Positions 28,401 to 34,953 of a stretch of DNA of 62,866 bases are shown piece after piece (the stretch's first letter is position 1; each line of letters starts with the position of its first letter). Below the pieces are notes generated by a model, which had not been told where the DNA came from, did no database searches, and saw nothing but the letters and a program-made list of their open reading frames with translations. Position numbers and translations under genes: made by a program. Source of the DNA: Acidimicrobiales bacterium (GTDB lineage: Bacteria > Actinomycetota > Acidimicrobiia > Acidimicrobiales > VFJN01); NCBI GenBank assembly GCA_035316325.1, contig DATHJB010000036.1, positions 1 to 62,866 on the forward strand, read 5' to 3'.

Positions 28401-29880
28401 TGCCACCGGCGAACAGCAGGTCGACCTCCGCCAGCGCCGCGTCGTCGAGCGCCAGCAGCCGCTCCACCTGCGCCTCCCACAGCGGGAAGCTGGCCCGCGG
28501 CCCCACGTGGCCGCCGCACTCGCGCCCCTCGAACACGAAGCGGCGGGCGCCGTCGCGCAGGAACCGGTCGAGCAGCCCGGGCGACGGGACGTGCAGGTAG
28601 GTGGTGATGCCGGCCGCCTCGAGCGGCTGCGCTTGCGAGGGCCGGCCGCCGGCGATGAGCGCAACCGGCGGCCGGACCTCGTGGATGACCTCCAGCTGCT
28701 CGGCGCGCACCTCGGGTGGTACGAAGCCGAGGACACCGACCCCCCAGGGTCGGTCGCCGAGCAGTTCGGCGGTCTGCGTGAGCAGGGCCCGCACCTCGGG
28801 GCCCGGGAGCAGAGCCAGGGCGAGGAAGGGCAGCCCCCCGCCGGCGGCGACGGCCGCGGCCAGCTCGGCCTTGTCGCTCACCCGGGTCATCGGGCCCTGG
28901 ACGACGGGGTGGGTGGCGCCGTGGGTGGTCGACACGCCGGCGCCGGGGGCGAGCGGCCGGTGCTCGACGGCGGCGGCCAGCTGGGAGTCGATCGCGGCCC
29001 GCAGCGCCTGGACGACGCCGCCCACGGTGACGTAGCGGTCGGCCAGCCCGGCGGCGCAGGCCGCGTCCTGGCCGAGCGGCAGCAGGTCGTCGTGCAGGTC
29101 GGGGCCGAGGCGCTCGGCGACGCTCCCGAACGACGTGACGGCATCGTCGAGCCCGGCGGACGGCAGGTCGGGCCGCACGTAGACCCGGTGGCCGCCGACC
29201 ACCCGGGTCTCGCTGCCGTCCATGGCACCGACGGCGGCGCGGGCGTCGTCGCCCAGGCCGGACTCCCGCAGCAGCGCGAGCTGACCGTCGAGGAGCACGC
29301 CGCAGGCGCCACCGGCGACGGCGCCTGCGGCCGTGCGAAGGCCGACGCCGCCCTGGACCCAGTAGGGGGCGTCGAGACGGGCGATCTGCTGGGCGAGCAC
29401 GAACGACTCCACGTCGCCCACCCGCCCGCCGGACTCGCAGCCCTTGGCCACGAGGCCGTCGGCCCCGGCGACCAGCGCGGCGGCGGCCTCCTCGGCGGAC
29501 ACGACCTCCACCAGCACCCTTCGGCCGGCCCAGGCGGCGACCGCGGCCCGGAGGCCGTCGGGCGTGTGGGGGCCGGCGACGACGATGGTGTCGACCTGCT
29601 CGGGCAGGTCGGTGGCCTGGTCGCCCCGGCCACCCGAGCCGCGCAGGTGGCGGGGGCCACCGCCGTCGGCCGCGGCGATCCGCACCGCGAACGGCGAAGT
29701 GCTGCGACGCGTCACGTCGGCCAGCAGCTCCGCGACGGCGTCGGCCGCCCCGTCGCCACGCACGGTGGCGACGTCGAGGATGCCGACGGCCCCGGCTCGG
29801 AGCGCGGCGACCACGAGGGAAGGATTCGGTTGTGCGCAGGGATCGGCCACCAGGACGCGATCACGGGAAGGAGTGCTCAT
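22468..29880 (-). CDS. Iterative PUFA-synthase-like subunit 1: ER-like, ER, KS, AT, ACP, KR
   Basis: This protein of about 2470 residues starts with two nitronate-monooxygenase/PfaD-type barrels. The first (about 10-235) has CESGGRVG with Arg153 in place of the catalytic His. The second (about 320-600) has an intact GRECGGHVG with His458. The KS (about 690-1135) has Cys881, His1016 and His1056, and its text, such as RWGGFLPWVPFDALAYG, is Pfa-like. The AT (about 1228-1540) has Ser1324 in GHSYGE and a malonyl-type AAFHSP. A Gly/Ser/Asn/His linker leads to one ACP with DLSIDSIKRIEI (Ser1776), the PUFA-synthase carrier motif. The KR (about 1960-2400) has TGGARGIT, Ser2326 and Tyr2339. Start: the ATG at 29880, with an alternative ATG at 29895. 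There is no terminal thioesterase. Confidence 0.93.
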   Translation of the reverse strand: MSTPSRDRVLVADPCAQPNPSLVVAALRAGAVGILDVATVRGDGAADAVAELLADVTRRSTSPFAVRIAAADGGGPRHLRGSGGRGDQATDLPEQVDTIVVAGPHTPDGLRAAVAAWAGRRVLVEVVSAEEAAAALVAGADGLVAKGCESGGRVGDVESFVLAQQIARLDAPYWVQGGVGLRTAAGAVAGGACGVLLDGQLALLRESGLGDDARAAVGAMDGSETRVVGGHRVYVRPDLPSAGLDDAVTSFGSVAERLGPDLHDDLLPLGQDAACAAGLADRYVTVGGVVQALRAAIDSQLAAAVEHRPLAPGAGVSTTHGATHPVVQGPMTRVSDKAELAAAVAAGGGLPFLALALLPGPEVRALLTQTAELLGDRPWGVGVLGFVPPEVRAEQLEVIHEVRPPVALIAGGRPSQAQPLEAAGITTYLHVPSPGLLDRFLRDGARRFVFEGRECGGHVGPRASFPLWEAQVERLLALDDAALAEVDLLFAGGIHDARSAAMVAAIAAPLVARGARIGVLMGTAYLFTEEAVDSGAITGTFQDVARSCSTTVLLETSPGHATRCVETDYVRAFASRKAELAAAGTPAKDMWAELESLNLGRLRIASKGVTRAGEALVPVDATTQLHDGMYMIGQVASLRRDPTTVAALHDEVTAGATAHLASLVAEERRTRNLRVAARDRAIEADDAAQPLDVAIVGMAGMFPGAADTERYWANIVTGIDAVTEVPRDRWDPEVFYDPAATGASAGHRTPSRWGGFLPWVPFDALAYGIPPRSLAAIESVQLLSLEAANRALADAGYDRREFDRSRASVIFGSEGGNDLGGAYGFRAAFPHFVGSLPPSLDAFLPAPTEDSFPGVLTNVIAGRIANRLDLGGVNYTVDAACAASLAALDAACKELVGGTSDLVLCGAADVHNGINDYLMFSSVHALSPSGRCRTFDSSADGIALGEGIACVVLKRRADAERDGDRIYAVIEGIGGSSDGRHLGLTAPRKDGQVRALDRAYAGAGVAPSSVGLVEAHGTGTVVGDRTELATLTEVFSASGASVGGAVLGSVKSQIGHTKCAAGLAGLIKAARSVYTGVLPPTRNVETPNDYYEAESSPFRFLGRALPWPAVERRAAVSAFGFGGTNFHAVLRAHADDERPRHGLAEWPAELFLLRAESAESLAARVADLQAVVARVVEADPDGLVHRLRDLAWTVSSSGTGPVRCAVVATDFADLARQLASATGSTAEPGKVAFLHPGQGSQRVGMLADLFVAFPHLQSVLRSGNERWADAMFPGAAFTQAERDAQVAALTDTRVAQPALGIAALALTRLLADLGVEADMAGGHSYGELAALATAGVFDDDTLVDLSEARGAAMVAAAASLGDDPGAMAAVALAADELAPRLGPDVVIANHNGPRQTVVAGPTAAVEALVAALADEKISAKRLPVAAAFHSPLVARAADVFADCLTEVDLGEPHLPVWSNATATVYEGTPESIRSGLAAQLGQPVRFVEQVEAMYAAGARVFVEVGPGRVLTQLVGRILGDRPHTAVACDAAGENGVQHLLRALASLAEAGVAVDVRPLFEGRARRVDTTALPVAAPGWRVNGHLVCTNDGEPVSGGLQPADRIPEVVMNHGGPAQAPEAGAATTTDRARDAAVLEYLRSVQQIVGAQREVMLRYLGELPPELNALLPALPELPVLPVEYPASVPHSNGHGSGSGNGSGNGSHGNGRHEVVTAAAPVLAPLATPESLPLATPAPVPVAPSGDELLAVILAVVAERTGYPLDMLDPDLDLEADLSIDSIKRIEIIGELAERVGLAGDDAMGLDESVVEQLAQLKSLRAIVAWLDDNAATFAPPPATGAAYLDPTVLAPWPTPPTPAGIGPSGTPAPAAQPGATGIPADATPATGLPATGAAGQPGHPDAPGTAAVPADPAGVVVGAASLVRSNRAGNGNRPGPTQAESHVAVATLPPTRRFVLETAMLAPALPVAPAAGKTFILVSDPWEGLDELRRLLERSGATVEVVATHRGVPSRPLPDAVAARLAQVDGVVHLGAADAVAPVDARDVFAALKPAITGRATTLVAAVARGVRTAPNVVSGVPGLMRSIARELPEHHVRAVELSDRMEPAGVVARLLADEILDPAGPVSVAYNHGKRTTRRVAKGTDLGPDVPAAPFDNESVVVLTGGARGITAKAALAIARESQCRIELLGRSSLPGDEDLRTAAALDRPALRRVLLEAGELRTPAEIEPAIDRITADREIRATMAQLRAVGSPTTYHSVDVRDSQALARVLGEIREYHGRIDAVVHGAGVLDDRLARDKTDAGFDRVFATKVDGARTLLDHLGDDVRLVVFFGSVSGVFGNRGQVDYSAANDALDELALRFDGAEGRRVVSIDWGPWSGTGMVSPELEREYARRGVGLVDPDEGVRALLTEMGTLPGEPAQVVVMRAEPATMEGRPPSAPGSWTPTDTELDEPPEPGDGGDGFALPGGLTLEDLTERG

Positions 29881-30176
29881 GCGGACGGTGCCCATTCTTG
29901 TCTCGCGGGGTGACCCAAAAACCACGGAAAGAGGCACTTTTCTCGCCGCCCGCGCGCCTGGCCGCGTGCGCGGAAGATCACTTGGGTCAGCACGGTCGAC
30001 GGCTACCTATCCCTGAGAACGCGAATGATGTCCGCGGGGCGCAACGGATCGTGGTGCTGCCACCGCGTCAAGTGGCGGAGCTTAGATGCTCGGGGACCAC
30101 CCGGCGCGCGGGTGCGTGCGCGCTGCGTCGCGCCCGAGGTCACAGGCCTCAGCGGGCCCGGCGGAGGCTCAGTGGC
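29881..30176. other. Intergenic region upstream of the synthase operon
   Basis: These 296 bases separate the DUF2510 gene stop from the synthase start and must hold the operon promoter on the minus strand. They are less GC-rich near the synthase, with short A/T runs around 29915-29945. A TTGACG is visible on the minus strand near 30070, but no convincing -10 box stands 16-18 bases from it. I see no gene, riboswitch or clear operator. Confidence 0.4.
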
Positions 30177-31298
30177 TCAGGGCGAGGTGTAGACGTAGCC
30201 GGGGTCGACGAAGACCTCGGTGGTGTCGACGTCGGGGATCACGTCGTAGGTGGTCACCTCGACGTCGGCCTCCGGGGCGCTCTCGAACGCCGCCGAGCCC
30301 CATGCTCCGCCGACGATGTCGCCGCCGGCGTCGCGGAAGACCACGTAGGTCGACGGGTAGCCCACCTCTTCGACCGTGTAGGTCGAGACGAGGTGGAAGC
30401 TGGTGGTCATGTTGTACTCGTCGTTCGTGGTCTCGGTGCCGGTGATCTCGAAGCCGCCGTCGGGCACGTCCGCCGGGTCGGCGGCGGCGTCGGAGTGGTC
30501 GCGCACCTGGACCTCCAGGTGGTCGATGCCGTCCTGGACGTCCTCGCCGTACATCTCGTCACCGAAGCCCATCTGCTCGCCGGGCCGGATCGTGCCGATC
30601 GAGAAGTCCTTCGTGGTGATCACCCGGTCGCCCGAGCCATAGATGACCACCTGCGTCTCCACGCTCTGCAGGATGTCGTCGCCGGTGTTCTCGAGGATGA
30701 AGCCGAACGACCCGGCGGAGTCGCCAGATGTGCCCTCGAAGTTGGAGAAGCCCTGGTCGACCACCTGGACCGGCCCGTCGTTGGCGGGCGGCGGATCGTC
30801 GCCGGGGTCGGTGGTGTCGGTCGGCTCGGTGTCGGGGGTGTCGGTGCTGGGCGGCAGGGTGGTGCGGTCGCTGGGGTTCTGCGGATCGCCGCCGTCGTCA
30901 CCGCTGGAGAGCAGGAAGAACAGCAGCACGACCGCGGCCGCGCCGAGGATGCCGAGCACCACGAACAGCGGCGTGCGGTTGTTGTCGCCGACGCCGGGGG
31001 GCGGGGTGCCGGGCGGCATGCCGTAGGGGTTCGACGGCTGCCCCGACAGGGGCGGCGGCCCGGGCACCGGGGCGGTCGGAGGCGCCGAGGGGTAGCCACC
31101 GGAGGTAGGAGGGGCACCGGGCGGGGCGCCGAACGGGGGAGCGACGGACCCCGGCATCGCCCCGGGCGCGGGGGCCGGTGGCGGCCCGACGACCTGGGTG
31201 GCGGCCGGCTCTTCGCCCGGCATCGCCGGACGCGGTGGCGGGTACCACTTGTCGTCTGATGCCTGCCACCAGCCGGGCCCTTGGGGTGTGTCGCTCAT
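30177..31298 (-). CDS. DUF2510 membrane protein with a proline-rich linker and extracytoplasmic beta domain
   Basis: This 373-residue protein begins with a DUF2510 motif, GPGWWQASDDKWYPPP, a small WW-like domain common at actinobacterial N-termini. About 75 Pro/Gly/Ala-rich residues follow, then one membrane helix (FVVLGILGAAAVVLLFFLL) near 112-130. An Asp/Thr/Pro stalk leads to an external domain of about 200 residues (FEGTSGDSAGSFGFILENTG, then VVIYGSGDRVITTKDFSIG), resembling FxLYD-type beta sandwiches. A role in envelope or cell-surface function is likely but unspecified. Start: the ATG at 31298. Confidence 0.82.
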   Translation of the reverse strand: MSDTPQGPGWWQASDDKWYPPPRPAMPGEEPAATQVVGPPPAPAPGAMPGSVAPPFGAPPGAPPTSGGYPSAPPTAPVPGPPPLSGQPSNPYGMPPGTPPPGVGDNNRTPLFVVLGILGAAAVVLLFFLLSSGDDGGDPQNPSDRTTLPPSTDTPDTEPTDTTDPGDDPPPANDGPVQVVDQGFSNFEGTSGDSAGSFGFILENTGDDILQSVETQVVIYGSGDRVITTKDFSIGTIRPGEQMGFGDEMYGEDVQDGIDHLEVQVRDHSDAAADPADVPDGGFEITGTETTNDEYNMTTSFHLVSTYTVEEVGYPSTYVVFRDAGGDIVGGAWGSAAFESAPEADVEVTTYDVIPDVDTTEVFVDPGYVYTSP

Positions 31299-31441
31299 CG
31301 TCCCGTCCTCGCGTGCCAGCGGGCCGCGAAGGGGATCTGTTCCTGCGCCCGCTGGACTCGTGCCTTACTACGAGTGCGGAACTCTAGGCCACGCGCCGCC
31401 CACCACTGCCCGCGCGGCCCGGCTCGCTCCCGCCGCTCTCC

Positions 31442-31924
31442 CTAGGCGAGTGTCTTGGCGAGGCGCTCCATGGCGTCGTCCTCGGAGATGTCGAGGGAGA
31501 ACGCGAGCTCGGACACCAGCACCTGGCGGGCCTTGACGAACATCGACTTCTCGCCGGCCGACAGGCCCTTGTCGGCGTCGCGCAGCGCCAGGTTCCGGAC
31601 CACCTCGGCCACCTGGTACACGTCGCCCGACTTGAGCTTCTCCTGGTGGTTCTTGAAGCGCCGCGACCAGTTGGTGGGCTCGCGCACGTCCTTCTTGGCC
31701 AGGACCTCGAACACGTCCTCCACGTCCTCGACGCTGATCGGGTAGCGCATCCCGATCTCCTCCGCCTTCAAGACCGGCACCTTGAGCGTCAACTCACCGT
31801 GGGTCATGCGAAGGACGAAGAACTCGACCTTCTCACCGTCGGGGTTGGGTCTTACCTCGGTGGCCTCGATGACGGCGGCACCGTGATGCGGGTAGACCAC
31901 CCGATCTCCGACGCGAAACGACAC
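31442..31924 (-). CDS. carD: CarD-family RNA-polymerase-binding transcription regulator
   Basis: This 160-residue protein has the N-terminal Tudor-like RNAP-interaction domain (FRVGDRVVYPHHGAAVIEA, then LTLKVPV) and the C-terminal helical DNA-binding domain (WSRRFKNHQEKLKSGDVYQV, then LSAGEKSMFVKARQVLVSEL). CarD binds the RNAP beta subunit and stabilises open promoters, notably for rRNA; it is essential in mycobacteria. The GTG at 31924 was chosen over a TTG six bases upstream because GAGGAG is correctly spaced only for the GTG. Length and both domains are normal. Confidence 0.95.
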   Translation of the reverse strand: MSFRVGDRVVYPHHGAAVIEATEVRPNPDGEKVEFFVLRMTHGELTLKVPVLKAEEIGMRYPISVEDVEDVFEVLAKKDVREPTNWSRRFKNHQEKLKSGDVYQVAEVVRNLALRDADKGLSAGEKSMFVKARQVLVSELAFSLDISEDDAMERLAKTLA

Positions 31925-32069
31925 GCGCAACTCCTCGAACGTCTGTGGGGGTCATCACAGGATGCCATCAATCCGAACCATCGTGACGCATCGATGACGG
32001 CTACCTGCCGCGATCCGGCAGAAAGTAGTGTCGTTGCACGGAAACTGCGAGAACCGACGGGAGCCTGCG

Positions 32070-33311
32070 ATGTTCGAGTGGTCCGAGGAGCAGCAGATGG
32101 TGCGTGCCGCGGTGCGCGACTTCATCGCCAAGGAGGTCGTCCCGCACCACCGTGAGCTCGAGCACGGCGACCTCCCGCCCTACGACATCCTGCGCAAGCT
32201 CTTCACCACCTTCGGGATGGACGCCATGGCCCGCGACCGCTTCGAGCGGACGATGGCCCGGGAGTCGAGCGAGTCGAGCGACGAGTCGTCCGGCGAGTCG
32301 CCCGGTGAGGCGCTGACCGGCGGCGGGCGCGACGCCAACGCCATCGCCTTCCAGATGATCCCCATCATCGAGCTGTGCCGCTGGAGCCCCGGGATGGTGA
32401 CCGCCATGGGCGTGTCGATGGGGCTGACGTCGGCGGCGATCCTGAGCCGCGGCACCCCCGCCCAGAAGCAGCGCTGGGCGCTGCCGCTGCTGACGATGGA
32501 GAAGATCGGCGCCTGGGCGATCACCGAGCCGGGGTCGGGGTCGGACGCCTTCGGGTCGATGAAGTCGACCGCCCGGCGTGACGGCGACGAGTACGTCCTC
32601 AACGGCTCCAAGACCTTCATCACCAACGGCCCCTACGCCGACACGATCGTCTTCATCTGCAAGTTCGACGAGGGCAACCCGCCGGCCGAGCGCAAGATGC
32701 TCAGCTTCGTCCTCGACCAGGGGACGCCCGGGCTGGAGCAGTCGAAGCCCCTCAAGAAGATGGGGCTCCACTCGTCGCCCACCGGCGAGCTGTTCCTCAC
32801 CGACGTGCGGGTCGGGCGCGACCGCCTCATCGGCGAGACCGAGGACGTGCCCGCCGGCGGCCGCACCGCCGCCAAGGCCACCTTCAACATGGAGCGCTCC
32901 GGCGTCGCGGCCATGGCGCTCGGGATCATCTCGCAGTGCCTGGAGCTGTCGGTCGACTACGCCAAGAACCGGGTGCAGTTCGGCCAGCCCATCGGCGAGT
33001 TCCAGCTCATCCAGGACAAGCTGGCCCGCATGGCGGTCGCCCGGCTCAACGTCGAGAACCTGGTGTTCCGCTTCATCGAGGTGAGCGCGGCGGGCAAGGA
33101 CCTGACGCTGGCCGAGGCGTCGGCCATGAAGCTCTACTCGGCCCGGGCCGCCACCGAGGTGGCGATGGAGGCGGTGCAGCTGTTCGGCGGCAACGGCTAC
33201 ATGAGCGAGTTCCAGGTGGAGCAGCTGGCCCGCGACGCCAAGGTGCTGCAGATCTACGCCGGCACCGACGAGATCCAGATCACCCACATCGCGAAGGACC
33301 TGCTGAGATGA
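32070..33311 (+). CDS. Acyl-CoA dehydrogenase family protein lacking the usual C-terminal catalytic Glu
   Basis: This 413-residue protein has the ACAD fold: WAITEPGSGSDAFGSMKS (FAD/substrate loop), ERSGVAAMALGIISQCLEL, KNRVQFGQPIGEFQLIQDKLA, and AVQLFGGNGYMSEFQVEQLA. A Ser/Glu-rich insertion sits at residues 64-80. The canonical YEGT motif reads YAGT (Ala397), and the alternative Glu of isovaleryl-CoA dehydrogenases in the VREAFG helix is replaced as well (NRVQFG). It may be the non-catalytic partner of a heteromeric enzyme, use another base, or act on an unusual substrate. Start: the ATG at 32070 after GGGAG. It overlaps the next gene by four bases. Confidence 0.85.
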   Translation: MFEWSEEQQMVRAAVRDFIAKEVVPHHRELEHGDLPPYDILRKLFTTFGMDAMARDRFERTMARESSESSDESSGESPGEALTGGGRDANAIAFQMIPIIELCRWSPGMVTAMGVSMGLTSAAILSRGTPAQKQRWALPLLTMEKIGAWAITEPGSGSDAFGSMKSTARRDGDEYVLNGSKTFITNGPYADTIVFICKFDEGNPPAERKMLSFVLDQGTPGLEQSKPLKKMGLHSSPTGELFLTDVRVGRDRLIGETEDVPAGGRTAAKATFNMERSGVAAMALGIISQCLELSVDYAKNRVQFGQPIGEFQLIQDKLARMAVARLNVENLVFRFIEVSAAGKDLTLAEASAMKLYSARAATEVAMEAVQLFGGNGYMSEFQVEQLARDAKVLQIYAGTDEIQITHIAKDLLR

Positions 33312-34192
33312 CGATGAAGTTCGGCGTGTTCTTCGCCAACACCGGTCCGTACGGGACGGTGGCCGACAGCGCCCGGGCGCTCGGTGCCGCCGCCGAGGCC
33401 GCCGGGTTCGAGTCCGTGTGGACGGTCGAGCACGTCGTGGTGCCCAAGGGGTACGAGTCGACCTACCCGTACGACCCGTCGGGCCGGATGCCGGGGCCGG
33501 AGGAGAGCCCGATCCCCGATCCGCTCATCTGGCTGTCGTACCTGGCCGCGGCGACGTCGACGCTGAAGCTGGCCACGGGCATCCTCATCGTCCCCCAGCG
33601 CAACCCGCTGGTGCTGGCCAAGGAGTGCGGGACGCTCGACCTGCTGTCGGGCGGGCGGCTGCTGCTGGGGGTGGGCGCCGGCTGGCTGGAGGAGGAGTTC
33701 GACGCCCTGGGCATCCCGTTCGAGGACCGGGGGCGCCGCCTCGACGACCACATCGGCGCGCTGCGGGCCGCGTGGGGCGACCAGCCGGCGAGCTTCAAGG
33801 GCGAGTTCACGTCGTTCGACGACGTGTACGTGCAGCCGCAGCCGGTCGACGGGTCGGTGCCGATCATCGTGGGTGGCCACAGCGCGGCGGCGGCTCGACG
33901 GGCGGGTCGGCTGGGCAACGGCTTCTTCCCGGGCCGGGCGCGGGACGAGGACCTGTCGTCGCTCATCGGGACGATGCGCGCAGCGGCCGAGGAGGCGGGG
34001 CGCGACCCGGACGCCGTCGAGGTGACCGCCGTGGGACTGGCCGTCCTCGGCTCCGACCCCCTCGCCGCGGTCGAGCACTACGCCGAGCTGGGCATCAGCC
34101 GCCTGGTCATCCCGCCGCTGTCCTACGACGCGGCCGCCGTGGGCGACACCCTCGCCGACTTCGCCACCCGGGTGATCCACCCTTCGGCCTGA
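33308..34192 (+). CDS. LLM-class F420-dependent oxidoreductase
   Basis: This 294-residue TIM-barrel protein has the luciferase-like pattern KFGVFFANTG, FESVWTVEHV, LKLATGILIVPQRNPLVLAKE, LDLLSGGRLLLGVGAGW and VPIIVGGHSAAAARRAGR of the TIGR03619-like F420 group. Such enzymes transfer hydride between reduced F420 and organic substrates. The ATG overlaps the dehydrogenase stop (ATGA), so the two are translationally coupled and may act on the same acyl or terpenoid substrate. NpdG in this window could supply reduced F420. Confidence 0.88.
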   Translation: MTMKFGVFFANTGPYGTVADSARALGAAAEAAGFESVWTVEHVVVPKGYESTYPYDPSGRMPGPEESPIPDPLIWLSYLAAATSTLKLATGILIVPQRNPLVLAKECGTLDLLSGGRLLLGVGAGWLEEEFDALGIPFEDRGRRLDDHIGALRAAWGDQPASFKGEFTSFDDVYVQPQPVDGSVPIIVGGHSAAAARRAGRLGNGFFPGRARDEDLSSLIGTMRAAAEEAGRDPDAVEVTAVGLAVLGSDPLAAVEHYAELGISRLVIPPLSYDAAAVGDTLADFATRVIHPSA

Positions 34193-34197
34193 GTCTC

Positions 34198-34278
34198 CTG
34201 TGGTCGCTCGGACGAGCTCGAGTCGTTTCTGATCGGTCTCCGATCTCAAACGACTCGAGCGTGCGACGGCGACCACAG
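34198..34278. repeat. 81-base interrupted inverted repeat between convergent genes
   Basis: The outer arms CTGTGGTCGC and GCGACCACAG are perfect. The inner arms GCTCGAGTCGTTT (34216-34228) and AAACGACTCGAGC (34248-34260) are perfect over 13 bases. A third pair, GATCGG with CCGATC, closes the tip. It begins six bases after the LLM gene stop and could be a bidirectional terminator or a small mobile or REP-like element. Confidence 0.75.
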
Positions 34279-34326
34279 ACGACTCGGGCCGGGCTCGACG
34301 CGGCACGGGGCAACCGTTGCGGTCGT

Positions 34327-34686
34327 CTACAGCTCGATCACGTACCCGTCGGGGTCGGCGACGTAGGCGAACGGGCTCTCCGGGGCGTGCTCGCCCCGCT
34401 CGACCAGCCGTCCTCCCGCCTGCTCGACCTCGGCGACGGCGGCGTCGAGCTGTGACTTGTCGACCAGCCGGAAGCCGAAGTGGTCGACCCCGCCCGCCCG
34501 ACCAGCCTTCTCGGGGACCTCGTTGAGCGTGACGGTGTCGGAGCTGTTCGGCGGCCGGAGGAAGACCATCGTCGGCCCGTCCCGGAACAGCTCCTCGAAC
34601 CCGAAGACCTCCCGGTAGAACCTCAACGACCGCTCGAGGTCGGCGACGAACAGATGGATGTGCGTCAACCCCTCGATCTCGATCAC
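34327..34686 (-). CDS. VOC/glyoxalase-fold protein
   Basis: This 119-residue single-domain protein has LTHIHLFVADLERSLRFYREV, the first beta-alpha-beta-beta-beta half, and VDHFGFRLVDKSQLDAAVAEV with YVADPDGYVIEL, the second. Conserved metal-ligand positions (His in THIHLFV, Glu near TVTLNE, His in VDHFGF, Glu in YVIEL) can all be seen. Family reactions include glyoxalase, dioxygenase and antibiotic-binding roles; this one is unassigned. The GTG at 34686 overlaps the Nudix remnant's stop. Confidence 0.85.
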   Translation of the reverse strand: MIEIEGLTHIHLFVADLERSLRFYREVFGFEELFRDGPTMVFLRPPNSSDTVTLNEVPEKAGRAGGVDHFGFRLVDKSQLDAAVAEVEQAGGRLVERGEHAPESPFAYVADPDGYVIEL

Positions 34687-34934
34687 GGCTCCACCAACTG
34701 GGAAGTGAGCTTGGCGACGAACCTGGGTAGGTGAGGGTCGAGGCCGGAGGGATCGGCGGTCGCCAGGGCGGCGAGGTCCCACCACCGGGCGTCGCTGAAC
34801 TCGGTGGGGTCGGCGTCGATCGGCACGCCCGCACGACCGCGGATCCACGCCAAGGCGTCGGCCCGATGGGTGGTCTCGACGTCGTCCCACGGCGCGATGG
34901 CCCGGAGCGCGGTCTCGGCGGCGGCACGACCCAT
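34683..34934 (-). pseudogene. Nudix hydrolase remnant lacking its catalytic Nudix box
   Basis: This 83-residue frame reads like the two ends of an actinobacterial Nudix hydrolase joined together. The first half (ALRAIAPWDDVETTHRADALAWIRG) is the usual N-terminal helix. The second half (FSDARWWDLAALATADP, then DPHLPRFVAKL) is the usual C-terminus. The intervening 80-90 residues with GX5EX7REUXEEXGU are absent, without a frameshift, so an internal in-frame deletion is the simplest explanation. It cannot be catalytic. A small non-enzymatic protein is possible but less likely. Confidence 0.65.
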
Positions 34935-34953
34935 CCCGTCAGCTTGCCTCAGG

